A DNA stretch of 64,000 bases, taken from NCBI RefSeq assembly GCF_905397375.1, contig NZ_CAJPVG010000004.1:278661-342660 (forward strand). The letters run 5' to 3'. Shown one piece after another: positions 26,948 to 35,233 of this stretch. The notes below the pieces were generated by a model. That model was not told where the DNA came from. It did not search any database and worked only from the letters and a program-made list of their open reading frames with translations. Both the position numbers and the translations under genes were made by a program. Origin of the DNA: Ralstonia mannitolilytica (GTDB lineage Bacteria; Pseudomonadota; Gammaproteobacteria; Burkholderiales; Burkholderiaceae). How positions within the stretch are numbered: position 1 is the first letter of the stretch; the number at the start of each line of letters is the position of its first letter.

Positions 26948-27895
26948 ATGAGCCGCCTGTTCGAGCAAAATCGCATCGCCATCGTCTGGGATTTCGACAA
27001 GACGCTGATCCCGCGCTACATGCAAGTGCCGCTGTTCGAGCGCTTCAACATCGCCGAGCAGGCCTTCTGGGACGAGGTCGCCGCCGGTTCGAAGGCAATC
27101 GAATCGCGGGGCCAGAAGGTCAACCACGAGACGTTCTACCTCAATGTGCTGCTGCGCCATGTGCGCGACGGCCGCATGGGCGGTCTGGATAATGCTACGT
27201 TGCGCGAGCTCGGGGCCGACCTCGAGTTCTTCCCGGGCGTGACCGACTTCTTTGAGCGCAGCAAGGCCTGGGTGCGCGAAAACGCGGCGTATCAGGCGTT
27301 CGACATCAAGCTTGAGCACTACATCGTCAGTACCGGCCTGACCGAGATGATCAAAGGCTCCCCCATCGCGCCCTACATCGACGGCGTGTGGGGATGCGAA
27401 TTCCTGGAGGCCCCCGATGCAAGCGGCCGGCCGGTTATCTCGGAGGTGATCTATGCCATCGACAACACCACCAAGACCCGTGCGCTCTTCGAGATCAACA
27501 AGGGTGTCAACAAGCACCCCGAGGCCGTCAATGTGAACTCATCGATTGCCGAGGACGAACGCCGCGTGCCGTTCGCCAACATGATCTATGTGGCCGACGG
27601 CCCGAGCGACATTCCGGCGTTCTCGGTGGCGCGCAAGGGCGGCGGTCGCACGTATGCGGTCTACAACCCCGAGAGCCCGCGCTCGTTCGAACAGGCCGAC
27701 AACCTGCGTGCTGATGACCGCGTCGACATGCTGGGCCCGGCCGACTACCGCTCCGGATCACCGACCGAGATGTGGCTCAGATTGCATATCGGCAAGATTG
27801 CCGACGCCATCGTCCACGGCAAGCAGGAAATCCTGCGCGAAACCACGCGCGGCATCCCGCAGCACTTTGTCGAGCCCAAGCGCGCTGCGTCATAA
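26948..27895 (+). CDS. HAD superfamily hydrolase
   Basis: This 315-residue protein carries HAD motif I as WDFDKTLIP (nucleophile and acid Asp pair, residues ~15-17) and the motif IV region as YVADGPSDIPAF near residue 217. The long helical insertion between them suits a small-molecule phosphatase of the phosphoserine-phosphatase-like group. The in-frame start further upstream lies inside the pnp terminator, so the ATG at 26948 is used. The quinone oxidoreductase gene follows 20 nt later. The substrate is unknown. Confidence 0.85.
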   Translation: MSRLFEQNRIAIVWDFDKTLIPRYMQVPLFERFNIAEQAFWDEVAAGSKAIESRGQKVNHETFYLNVLLRHVRDGRMGGLDNATLRELGADLEFFPGVTDFFERSKAWVRENAAYQAFDIKLEHYIVSTGLTEMIKGSPIAPYIDGVWGCEFLEAPDASGRPVISEVIYAIDNTTKTRALFEINKGVNKHPEAVNVNSSIAEDERRVPFANMIYVADGPSDIPAFSVARKGGGRTYAVYNPESPRSFEQADNLRADDRVDMLGPADYRSGSPTEMWLRLHIGKIADAIVHGKQEILRETTRGIPQHFVEPKRAAS

Positions 27896-27915
27896 CCCTC
27901 ACCGATCCGATTCTC

Positions 27916-28920
27916 ATGAAAGCGATTGAAATTACCGAGTACGGCGCTCCCGAAGTCCTGAAGCTCGGCGAGCGCCCGATGCCTGAGCCCAAGGCGGGTG
28001 AAGTGTTGATCCGCGTACGTGCCGCCGGCGTGAACCGTCCCGACGTGTTTCAGCGCACCGGCAACTATCCGGTGCCACCGGGCGCGTCGGACATTCCCGG
28101 CTTGGAAGTCGCAGGCGAAATTGTGAGCGGCGATCTTTCACATGCCGACAACCGCTACGGGCTGAAGGCCGGCGATCGGGTTTGCGCGCTGGTGCAGGGC
28201 GGCGGGTATGCGGAATTCTGCACCGCGCCCCTGGGCCAGGTGCTGCCGGTGCCGACCGGGCTGTCTGATGTCGAGGCTGCCGCGTTGCCTGAGAACTACT
28301 TCACCGTGTGGTCCAACGTCTTTGATCGCGGCCTGCTCGGCAAAGGCGCACACGGTGCCGATGAAACGCTGCTCGTGCAGGGCGGGTCCAGCGGCATCGG
28401 CACGACGGCCATCCAGATCGCGTCGGCACTCGGCCATCGCGTGTTCGCCACGGCGGGCAGTGCCGACAAATGCGCCGCCTGCGTGGAGCTCGGTGCCACG
28501 CGTGCGATCAACTACAAGACCGAGGATTTCGTCGAGATCGTCAAGGCAGAAACGGGGCGGGGCGCCGACGTCGTGCTCGACATGGTCGGGGGCAGCTACG
28601 TTGCACGCGAGATCGCCTGCACGGCCGACGATGGCCGCATCGTGCTGATCGCACTGCTGGGCGGCGCCAAGGCCGAAGTGCCGCTCGCCGACATCCTGCG
28701 CCGGCGCATCACGCTGACCGGCTCGACGCTGCGCCCGCGTCCGGTGGCGTTCAAAGCCGCAATCGCTGCCCATCTCTACGAGAAGGTCTGGCCGCTGCTG
28801 GCGTCCGGACGCATCAAGCCGGTGATCCATGAGGTCATGCCGACCGCACAGGCTGCGCAAGCCCATGCGCTGATGGAGTCGAGCGCCCACATCGGCAAGA
28901 TCATGTTGGTTTGGGACTGA
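27916..28920 (+). CDS. NAD(P)H-quinone oxidoreductase, zinc-independent MDR family (zeta-crystallin/PIG3-like)
   Basis: This 334-residue medium-chain reductase has an N-terminal GroES-like domain (EVLIRVRAAGVNRPDVFQR, IPGLEVAGEIV) and a Rossmann domain with LVQGGSSGIGTTAIQIA. The zinc-ligand pattern of alcohol dehydrogenases is absent, as in quinone reductases of the PIG3 type. It probably reduces quinones or reactive enones using NADPH. It lies 20 nt after the HAD gene and before the tpiA promoter. Confidence 0.9.
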   Translation: MKAIEITEYGAPEVLKLGERPMPEPKAGEVLIRVRAAGVNRPDVFQRTGNYPVPPGASDIPGLEVAGEIVSGDLSHADNRYGLKAGDRVCALVQGGGYAEFCTAPLGQVLPVPTGLSDVEAAALPENYFTVWSNVFDRGLLGKGAHGADETLLVQGGSSGIGTTAIQIASALGHRVFATAGSADKCAACVELGATRAINYKTEDFVEIVKAETGRGADVVLDMVGGSYVAREIACTADDGRIVLIALLGGAKAEVPLADILRRRITLTGSTLRPRPVAFKAAIAAHLYEKVWPLLASGRIKPVIHEVMPTAQAAQAHALMESSAHIGKIMLVWD

Positions 28921-28936
28921 CCGCGGGACGCCAAAA

Positions 28937-28966
28937 TTGACCCTGTTTTTGCCGCCACGGTAGAAT
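28937..28966 (+). promoter_or_regulatory. Sigma-70 promoter of tpiA
   Basis: TTGACC (28937-28942) and TAGAAT (28961-28966) are spaced by 18 nt. The predicted start near 28973 leaves room for the GTG at 29002 but not comfortably for the TTG at 28978. Confidence 0.75.
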
Positions 28967-29001
28967 GCCGGGTTTATTTGACAGTCGACCGGGCAAAAAA
29001 C

Positions 29002-29748
29002 GTGAACGCTAGACCGAAGCTGGTGGTGGGCAACTGGAAGCTGCATGGCAGCCTGAACACCAATGCGGCACTGCTCGAGCAGATCAAGGCTGCCGGAAAG
29101 ACCCGTGCTGCACTGGCGGTCTGCGTGCCGTTCCCTTACCTGGCGCAGTGTCAGGCGCTGCTGGCGGGCTCGGCGGTGGGTCTCGGTGCACAAGACGTAT
29201 CGACCGAGACGCGCGGAGCGTTCACCGGCGAGGTGGCGGCATCGATGCTGACGGAGTTCGGCTGCGGCTACGTGATCGTCGGCCACTCCGAGCGCCGCAC
29301 GTATCACGGCGAGACGGACGCACAAGTGGCGACCAAGGCGCTGCGCGCACTCGAGCATGGGATCACCCCGATCGTCTGTGTTGGCGAAACGCTGGCCCAG
29401 CGCGAGGCCGGCGAAACCGAGCAGGTGGTGGGTCGCCAGCTGGATGCCGTCCTGGAAGCGCTGTCCGTCGAGCAGCTGGGTCGTATCGTCGTCGCCTACG
29501 AGCCCGTGTGGGCGATCGGGACCGGCAAGACGGCCACGAGCGAGCAGGCGCAGGCGGTGCATGCCTTCCTGCGTGCACGTGTTGCGGCCCGGGATGCGGG
29601 TGTGGCACAGCGGCTGCCGATTCTTTACGGCGGCAGCGTCAAGCCCGATAACGCGGCAGAGCTGTTTGCGATGGCTGACATCGATGGCGGCCTGATCGGC
29701 GGGGCGTCGCTGAAAGCAGAAGATTTTGTGGCGATCGGCCGCGCTTAA
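29002..29748 (+). CDS. tpiA: Triosephosphate isomerase
   Basis: This 248-residue glycolytic enzyme interconverts dihydroxyacetone phosphate and glyceraldehyde 3-phosphate. Catalytic residues are Lys13 (VVGNWKLHG), His95 (IVGHSERRTYHGE) and Glu167 (AYEPVWAIGTGKTA); the phosphate-binding YGGSVKPDN is also present. GTG at 29002 is favoured over an in-frame TTG at 28978 because it gives the usual short N-terminus and suits the promoter position. A 6-bp hairpin separates it from secG, 63 nt on. Confidence 0.95.
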   Translation: MNARPKLVVGNWKLHGSLNTNAALLEQIKAAGKTRAALAVCVPFPYLAQCQALLAGSAVGLGAQDVSTETRGAFTGEVAASMLTEFGCGYVIVGHSERRTYHGETDAQVATKALRALEHGITPIVCVGETLAQREAGETEQVVGRQLDAVLEALSVEQLGRIVVAYEPVWAIGTGKTATSEQAQAVHAFLRARVAARDAGVAQRLPILYGGSVKPDNAAELFAMADIDGGLIGGASLKAEDFVAIGRA

Positions 29749-29811
29749 ACGGCCGTTCGGGCCGTCATGTGAAAGCGCTGACGCTCGCAACATATTATTG
29801 AGAGAAATGAA

Positions 29812-30162
29812 ATGGCAATTCTGAAGACTCTGCTGGTCGTGGCGCAAATCCTGAGTGCGCTCGGCGTGATTGGTCTGGTGCTGCTGCAGCACGGCAAGGG
29901 CGCCGACGTGGGTGCGGCTTTCGGCTCTGGCGCGTCGGGCAGCCTGTTCGGTGCGACCGGCTCGGCCAACTTCCTGTCGCGCACCACGGCGGTACTGGCA
30001 ACGGTGTTCTTCGTGGCCACGCTGGCGCTGACGCTGATTGGTACCAACAAGGGCAGCGTGTCGGTGGGTGTGATGGGTTCGGTTGCGCCTGCAGCATCGG
30101 CTCCGGCCGCTTCTGCGCCCGCTGCTCCGGCCGCTGCTTCCGCGCCTGCCGTTCCCAAGTAA
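29812..30162 (+). CDS. secG: Preprotein translocase subunit SecG
   Basis: This 116-residue inner-membrane protein of the SecYEG channel has two hydrophobic segments (residues ~5-23 and ~55-75) around the family loop LLQHGKGADVGAAFGSGASG. An Ala/Pro-rich tail of about 30 residues follows. Gene order tpiA-secG-tRNA-Leu is common in proteobacteria. Confidence 0.95.
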   Translation: MAILKTLLVVAQILSALGVIGLVLLQHGKGADVGAAFGSGASGSLFGATGSANFLSRTTAVLATVFFVATLALTLIGTNKGSVSVGVMGSVAPAASAPAASAPAAPAAASAPAVPK

Positions 30163-30234
30163 TCTGATGTAACGGAAGGGGGTGTGCCGTCGGCTTTTCG
30201 GTGCGCTCCCGAGCATAAGTTTTTTGTTTGTGCA

Positions 30235-30264
30235 TTGAACAAAAGCTGCGCTTTGCGGTAGAAT
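30235..30264 (+). promoter_or_regulatory. Sigma-70 promoter of the tRNA-Leu gene
   Basis: TTGAAC (30235-30240) and TAGAAT (30259-30264) have an 18-nt spacer and lie about 77 nt before the mature tRNA. It may also drive the nuo operon, since no clear terminator separates the tRNA from nuoA. Confidence 0.7.
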
Positions 30265-30340
30265 GCAAGGCTTGAAACAACACGGGAAACGGCAACGGCG
30301 CCTAGCCTGATCCGGCCTCCTGATCGAGTTTCTTCCCCCA

Positions 30341-30425
30341 GCCGACGTGGTGAAATTGGTAGACACGCTATCTTGAGGGGGTAGTGGCGAAAGCTGTGCG
30401 AGTTCGAGTCTCGCCGTCGGCACCA
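30341..30425 (+). tRNA. tRNA-Leu (anticodon GAG)
   Basis: This 85-nt type II tRNA includes its encoded CCA end. The acceptor arms GCCGACG and CGTCGGC pair perfectly. The anticodon stem CTATC/GGTAG encloses the loop TTGAGGG with anticodon GAG. A long variable arm follows (GGCGAAAGCT region), and the T arm is GCGAG-TTCGAGT-CTCGC. It reads CUC and CUU leucine codons. Confidence 0.97.
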
Positions 30426-30514
30426 ATCAAATTTCGGGGTCTGTTCAACGGGAGTGTTCCGCGCAGGCCCCTCCGCAAGGCGGCGCGCAGTCAGGCGTCG
30501 TGAGGCTGCGGACC

Positions 30515-30544
30515 CGGCGCCTTTGATGGGGCGACAAGGCGCCG
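30515..30544 (+). promoter_or_regulatory. Hairpin in the nuoA leader
   Basis: CGGCGCCTT and AAGGCGCCG form a 9-bp perfect stem with a 12-nt loop, 45 nt before nuoA and 90 nt after tRNA-Leu. It lacks a T-tract, so it is more likely a processing or stability element than a terminator. Confidence 0.5.
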
Positions 30545-30589
30545 CCTGCGGGCAGTGCTGTTGCAACCATTCAAAAAGGCGGGCGTCCC

Positions 30590-30949
30590 TTGAACCTCGA
30601 AGCCTATTTCCCCGTACTGCTGTTCATCGTTGTCGGCGTTGGCCTTGGCCTGGTGCTGATGACCATCGGCCGTGTCCTCGGTCCGAACAATCCCGATCCT
30701 GACAAGCTCTCGCCGTACGAGTGCGGCTTCGAAGCATTCGAAGACGCGCGCATGAAGTTCGACGTGCGCTATTACCTCATCGCCATCCTGTTCATCCTGT
30801 TCGATCTGGAGACTGCGTTCCTCTTTCCGTGGGGCGTGGCGCTGCGTGAGATCGGCTGGCCGGGCTTCTTCGCGATGGGCGTGTTTCTTCTCGAGTTTCT
30901 CGTGGGCTTCGTCTACATCTGGAAAAAAGGCGCGCTCGATTGGGAGTGA
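30590..30949 (+). CDS. nuoA: NADH-quinone oxidoreductase subunit A
   Basis: This 119-residue membrane subunit of complex I has three membrane segments and the conserved SPYECGFEAFEDARMKFDVR loop, which lies near the quinone channel. The start is TTG, with no ATG available before the first membrane helix. It is the first of 14 collinear nuo genes and is followed 6 nt later by nuoB. Confidence 0.96.
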   Translation: MNLEAYFPVLLFIVVGVGLGLVLMTIGRVLGPNNPDPDKLSPYECGFEAFEDARMKFDVRYYLIAILFILFDLETAFLFPWGVALREIGWPGFFAMGVFLLEFLVGFVYIWKKGALDWE

Positions 30950-30955
30950 TGTGAA

Positions 30956-31438
30956 ATGGCGATCGAAGGCGTACTCAATGAGGGCTTTGTCACGACCACC
31001 GCTGACAAGCTGATCAACTGGACCCGTACCGGGTCGCTGTGGCCGATGACGTTCGGCCTGGCCTGCTGTGCCGTGGAAATGATGCACGCCGGTGCGTCGC
31101 GTTATGACCTGGACCGCTTTGGCGTGGTGTTCCGCCCGTCGCCGCGTCAGTCCGACGTGATGATCGTGGCAGGCACGCTGTGCAACAAGATGGCGCCGGC
31201 CCTGCGCAAGGTGTACGACCAGATGGCCGAGCCGCGCTGGGTCATCTCGATGGGCTCGTGTGCCAATGGCGGGGGGTATTACCACTACTCGTATTCCGTC
31301 GTGCGCGGCTGCGATCGTATCGTGCCGGTCGACGTGTATGTGCCGGGCTGTCCGCCGACGGCTGAAGCGCTCATCTACGGCATCATCCAGCTGCAGGCGA
31401 AGATCCGCCGCACCAACACCATCGCGCGCAAGGGCTGA
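30956..31438 (+). CDS. nuoB: NADH-quinone oxidoreductase subunit B
   Basis: This 160-residue peripheral subunit holds the terminal iron-sulfur cluster N2, which reduces quinone. The ligands Cys37, Cys38 (GLACCAVEMM), Cys102 (GSCANGGG) and Cys132 (VPGCPPTAEA) are all present. Length is normal. It is followed by nuoC with a 1-nt gap. Confidence 0.98.
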   Translation: MAIEGVLNEGFVTTTADKLINWTRTGSLWPMTFGLACCAVEMMHAGASRYDLDRFGVVFRPSPRQSDVMIVAGTLCNKMAPALRKVYDQMAEPRWVISMGSCANGGGYYHYSYSVVRGCDRIVPVDVYVPGCPPTAEALIYGIIQLQAKIRRTNTIARKG

Positions 31439-31439
31439 G

Positions 31440-32042
31440 ATGACCGACAAGCTAGCCACCCTGAAGGCCGCGCTGGAGAAGGCGCTCGGCAACCGCATTC
31501 AGAGCCTGACCGAGGCGGTTGGTGAATTGACTCTCGTGGTCAAGGTTGCCGACTACCTCGACGTCATGCGCACGCTGCGCGACGACGCATCGCTGAAGTT
31601 CGAACAACTGATGGATCTGTGCGGCGTCGATTACGCCGACTACGGTGACGGCGCCTGGAACGGCCCGCGCTTTGCCGCCGTATCACACCTGCTGTCGGTG
31701 TCGCACAACTGGCGCGTGCGTGTACGCGTGTTTGCGCCCGATGACGATTTCCCCGTCGTTCCGTCGGTGGTCGACATCTGGAACTCCGCCAACTGGTTCG
31801 AGCGTGAAGCGTTCGACCTGTACGGTCTGGTGTTCGAAGGCCACCCGGACCTGCGCCGTATCCTGACCGACTATGGCTTCATCGGCCATCCGTTCCGCAA
31901 GGACTTCCCTGTGTCGGGCTATGTGGAAATGCGCTACGACCCGGTGCAGCGGCGCGTGGTCTACCAGCCGGTGACCATCGAACCGCGCGAGATTACACCG
32001 CGTGTGATCCGCGAGGATCAGTACGGTGGTCTGAAGCACTGA
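31440..32042 (+). CDS. nuoC: NADH-quinone oxidoreductase subunit C
   Basis: This 200-residue 30-kDa-type subunit of the connecting arm contains the signature ERDLYD-like EREAFDLYGLVFEGHPDLRR and ends ITPRVIREDQYGG. The open frame begins earlier inside nuoB, but the ATG directly after the nuoB stop is the normal start. It is separate from NuoD, unlike the fused NuoCD of E. coli. Confidence 0.97.
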   Translation: MTDKLATLKAALEKALGNRIQSLTEAVGELTLVVKVADYLDVMRTLRDDASLKFEQLMDLCGVDYADYGDGAWNGPRFAAVSHLLSVSHNWRVRVRVFAPDDDFPVVPSVVDIWNSANWFEREAFDLYGLVFEGHPDLRRILTDYGFIGHPFRKDFPVSGYVEMRYDPVQRRVVYQPVTIEPREITPRVIREDQYGGLKH

Positions 32043-32055
32043 AGGGCGCCCGATC

Positions 32056-33309
32056 ATGGCAGATATCAAGAACTACACTCTGAACTTCGGCCCGCAGCAC
32101 CCGGCCGCACACGGCGTGCTGCGCCTGGTGCTTGAGCTGGACGGCGAAGTCATTCAACGTGCCGATCCGCACATCGGCCTGCTGCACCGCGCGACCGAAA
32201 AGCTCGCCGAGCAGAAGACCTGGATCCAGAGCGTGCCGTACATGGACCGGCTCGACTACGTGTCGATGATGGTCAACGAGCACGCGTACGTCATGGCCAT
32301 CGAGCGCCTGCTCGGCCTCGAGGTGCCGCTGCGCGCGCAGTACATCCGCGTCATGTTCGACGAGATCACGCGGATCATGAACCACCTGATGTGGATCGGT
32401 TCGCACGCGCTGGACGTGGGCGCCATGGCGGTGTTCCTCTACGCCTTCCGTGAGCGCGAAGACCTGTTCGACATGTACGAGGCAGTGTCGGGCGCGCGCA
32501 TGCACGCGGCTTACTATCGTCCGGGCGGCGTGTATCGCGACCTGCCTGACACGATGCCGCAATACAAGGCATCCAAGGTGCGCAACGAGAAGGCGCTGGC
32601 CGCCTTGAACGAGGCGCGTTCCGGCTCGCTGCTGGACTTCATCGAAGACTTCACCAACCGCTTCCCGAAGTACGTCGACGAGTACGAAACTCTGCTGACC
32701 GACAACCGCATCTGGAAGCAGCGTCTGGTCGGCATTGGCGTGGTCAGCCCGGAGCGTGCGCTCCAGAAAGGGTTCTCCGGCGCGATGCTGCGCGGCTCGG
32801 GCATCGAGTGGGATGTGCGCAAGAAGCAGCCGTACGAAGTGTACGACCGCATCGACTTCGACATCCCGGTCGGCGTGAACGGCGATTGCTACGACCGTTA
32901 CCTGGTGCGCGTGGAAGAAATGCGCCAGAGCAACCGCATCATTCGCCAGTGCATCGAGTGGCTGCGCAAGAATCCCGGCCCGGTGATCACCGACAACCAC
33001 AAGGTGGCACCGCCGTCGCGCGTGGACATGAAGACCAACATGGAAGAGCTGATTCACCACTTCAAGCTCTTCACCGAAGGTATCCATGTGCCCGAAGGCG
33101 AGGCCTATGCGGCGGTCGAGCACCCGAAGGGCGAATTCGGTATCTACGTGATCTCGGACGGTGCCAACAAGCCGTATCGCCTGAAGATTCGTGCCCCCGG
33201 CTTTGCGCATCTGGCCGCGCTCGACGAGATGGCGAAGGGCCACATGATCGCCGACGCCGTGACGATCATCGGGACGCAAGACATCGTGTTTGGCGAGATC
33301 GACCGCTGA
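32056..33309 (+). CDS. nuoD: NADH-quinone oxidoreductase subunit D
   Basis: This 417-residue 49-kDa-type subunit forms the quinone pocket with NuoB. It begins with YTLNFGPQHPAAHGVLRLVL, the hydrogenase-like HPAAHG region, and includes HIGLLHRATEKLAE. The end DIVFGEIDR is typical. It is followed by a 112-bp gap containing a GC-rich hairpin before nuoE. Confidence 0.98.
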   Translation: MADIKNYTLNFGPQHPAAHGVLRLVLELDGEVIQRADPHIGLLHRATEKLAEQKTWIQSVPYMDRLDYVSMMVNEHAYVMAIERLLGLEVPLRAQYIRVMFDEITRIMNHLMWIGSHALDVGAMAVFLYAFREREDLFDMYEAVSGARMHAAYYRPGGVYRDLPDTMPQYKASKVRNEKALAALNEARSGSLLDFIEDFTNRFPKYVDEYETLLTDNRIWKQRLVGIGVVSPERALQKGFSGAMLRGSGIEWDVRKKQPYEVYDRIDFDIPVGVNGDCYDRYLVRVEEMRQSNRIIRQCIEWLRKNPGPVITDNHKVAPPSRVDMKTNMEELIHHFKLFTEGIHVPEGEAYAAVEHPKGEFGIYVISDGANKPYRLKIRAPGFAHLAALDEMAKGHMIADAVTIIGTQDIVFGEIDR

Positions 33310-33370
33310 ACCCGCAAGAAAGAACGGTTTGACGCGCAGGCAAGCGCGGCTGTGAAACGAGGACGCACGC

Positions 33371-33397
33371 CGGGGCCGACAGAAGCAACAGGCCCCG
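33371..33397 (+). promoter_or_regulatory. Intercistronic hairpin between nuoD and nuoE
   Basis: CGGGGCC and GGCCCCG form a 7-bp stem with a 13-nt loop; flanking ACG and CGT can add pairs across a bulged C. No T-tract follows, so it is not an intrinsic terminator. It ends about 25 nt before nuoE. Confidence 0.5.
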
Positions 33398-33421
33398 CGT
33401 CCCGCACCAATCGCAACGAAA

Positions 33422-33925
33422 ATGCTATCAGCAGAAGCTCTCAAGGAAATCGACCGGGCGGTCGCGAAGTATCCCGCCGACCAGAAGCAGTCCGCCGTGA
33501 TGGCGGCGCTGGCGGTCGCGCAGAGCGAAAAAGGCTGGGTATCGCCCGAAGTCATGCAGTTCGTGGCCGAGTACCTCGAAATGCCGCCGGTGTGGGTCGA
33601 GGAAGTGGCGACGTTCTACAACATGTACGACACGAAGCCGGTGGGCCGCTTCAAACTGACCGTGTGCACCAACCTGCCGTGCGCGCTGTCCGGTGGCGAG
33701 CGTGCTGCGGAATACCTGAAGAAGAAGCTGGGCATCGGCTTCAACGAGACCACGCCCGACGGCAACTTCACGCTGAAGGAAGGCGAGTGCATGGGCGCGT
33801 GCGGCGATGCACCGGTCATGATCGTCAACAACACCCACATGTGCAGCTTCATGAGCAACGAGAAGCTGGACGCACTGATCGCCGACCTCCAGGCGAAGGC
33901 GTCCGCCAACGGAGCAGGCAAGTAA
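33422..33925 (+). CDS. nuoE: NADH-quinone oxidoreductase subunit E
   Basis: This 167-residue thioredoxin-fold subunit binds the [2Fe-2S] cluster N1a. Its ligands are Cys82 and Cys87 (VCTNLPCALSGG) and Cys123 and Cys127 (GECMGACGDAP). It is in the peripheral NADH-dehydrogenase arm with NuoF and NuoG. Its stop abuts the nuoF ATG with no gap. Confidence 0.98.
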   Translation: MLSAEALKEIDRAVAKYPADQKQSAVMAALAVAQSEKGWVSPEVMQFVAEYLEMPPVWVEEVATFYNMYDTKPVGRFKLTVCTNLPCALSGGERAAEYLKKKLGIGFNETTPDGNFTLKEGECMGACGDAPVMIVNNTHMCSFMSNEKLDALIADLQAKASANGAGK

Positions 33926-35221
33926 ATGACCTCCCTGCACGATCGACACATCCAGCCGCTGATTCTCGCCGGCCTGAACGGCGACAACTGGCACCTCGAA
34001 GACTACGTCAAGCGTGGTGGCTATCAGCAGCTCAAGCGCATCCTCACCGAGAAGGTCTCGCCCGAGCAGGTCATTGCCGACGTGAAGGCGTCGGGCCTGC
34101 GTGGCCGCGGCGGTGCGGGCTTCCCCACGGGCCTGAAGTGGAGCTTCATGCCGCGTCAGTTCCCGGGGCAGAAGTATCTCGTCTGCAATTCGGACGAGGG
34201 CGAGCCGGGTACGTTCAAGGATCGCGACATCCTGCGCTACAACCCGCATGCGCTGATTGAAGGCATGGCCATCGGCGGTTATGCGATGGGCATCACCGTG
34301 GGCTACAACTACATCCACGGCGAGATCTGGGAAGTCTACAAGCGCTTCGAAGAGGCGCTGGAAGAAGCGCGCGCCGCTGGCTTCCTGGGCGACAACATCC
34401 TCGGCTCGGGTTTCAGCTTCCAGCTGCATGCTCACCATGGCTATGGCGCGTACATCTGTGGCGAAGAAACCGCGCTGCTCGAGTCGCTGGAAGGCAAGAA
34501 AGGCCAGCCGCGCTTCAAGCCGCCGTTCCCGGCGAGCTTCGGCCTGTACGGCAAGCCGACGACGATCAACAACACCGAAACCTTTGCCGCAGTGCCGTTC
34601 CTCCTGGCGATCGGTCCGGACAACTACCTGAAGATGGGCAAGCCGAACAACGGCGGCTCGAAGATCTTCTCGGTGTCCGGCGACGTTGAACGCCCGGGCA
34701 ACTACGAAATTCCCCTCGGCACGCCGTTCCCCAAGTTGCTTGAATTGGCCGGCGGCATGCGCGGCGGCAAGAAGCTCAAGGCGGTCATCCCGGGTGGGTC
34801 GTCGGCGCCGGTCGTGCCGGCCGACCTGATGATGGCCTCGGACATGGACTATGACTCGATTGCCAAGGCCGGGTCGATGCTGGGTTCGGGCGCGGTCATT
34901 GTGATGGACGAAACACGCTGCATGGTGAAGTCGCTGCTGCGCCTGTCGTACTTCTATTACGAAGAATCGTGCGGCCAGTGCACGCCTTGCCGCGAAGGTA
35001 CGGGCTGGCTGTACCGCGTGGTCGATCGCATCGAGCACGGCAAGGGTCGCCAGGAAGACCTGGACCTGCTGAACAGCGTGGCCGAAAACATCATGGGCCG
35101 GACCATCTGCGCGCTCGGCGATGCCGCTGCGATGCCGGTCCGCGGCATGCTCAAGCACTACTGGGATGAGTTCGCGTATCACGTCGAACACAAGCAGTGC
35201 ATGGTGCCCACCTACATTTAA
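33926..35221 (+). CDS. nuoF: NADH-quinone oxidoreductase subunit F
   Basis: This 431-residue subunit binds NADH, FMN and cluster N3. The NADH/FMN motifs GRGGAGFPTGLKWSFMP, CNSDEGEPGTFKDRD and GYGAYICGEETALLES are present. The cluster ligands lie in ESCGQCTPCREGTGW plus a later Cys. It is where electrons enter complex I. Confidence 0.98.
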   Translation: MTSLHDRHIQPLILAGLNGDNWHLEDYVKRGGYQQLKRILTEKVSPEQVIADVKASGLRGRGGAGFPTGLKWSFMPRQFPGQKYLVCNSDEGEPGTFKDRDILRYNPHALIEGMAIGGYAMGITVGYNYIHGEIWEVYKRFEEALEEARAAGFLGDNILGSGFSFQLHAHHGYGAYICGEETALLESLEGKKGQPRFKPPFPASFGLYGKPTTINNTETFAAVPFLLAIGPDNYLKMGKPNNGGSKIFSVSGDVERPGNYEIPLGTPFPKLLELAGGMRGGKKLKAVIPGGSSAPVVPADLMMASDMDYDSIAKAGSMLGSGAVIVMDETRCMVKSLLRLSYFYYEESCGQCTPCREGTGWLYRVVDRIEHGKGRQEDLDLLNSVAENIMGRTICALGDAAAMPVRGMLKHYWDEFAYHVEHKQCMVPTYI

Positions 35222-35233
35222 GCGTGGCAGAAC

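Noticed and set aside
28978..29001. TTG start of tpiA 8 codons upstream
   Set aside because: It would lie about 5 nt from the predicted transcription start and gives an atypical N-terminus; GTG at 29002 fits both.
30163..30230. Terminator after secG
   Set aside because: Only an imperfect GC-rich stem without a proper T-tract is present, so it was not annotated.
28138..30426. A minus-strand frame crossing tpiA, secG and the tRNA
   Set aside because: It would read through the tRNA gene and two certain genes on the other strand.
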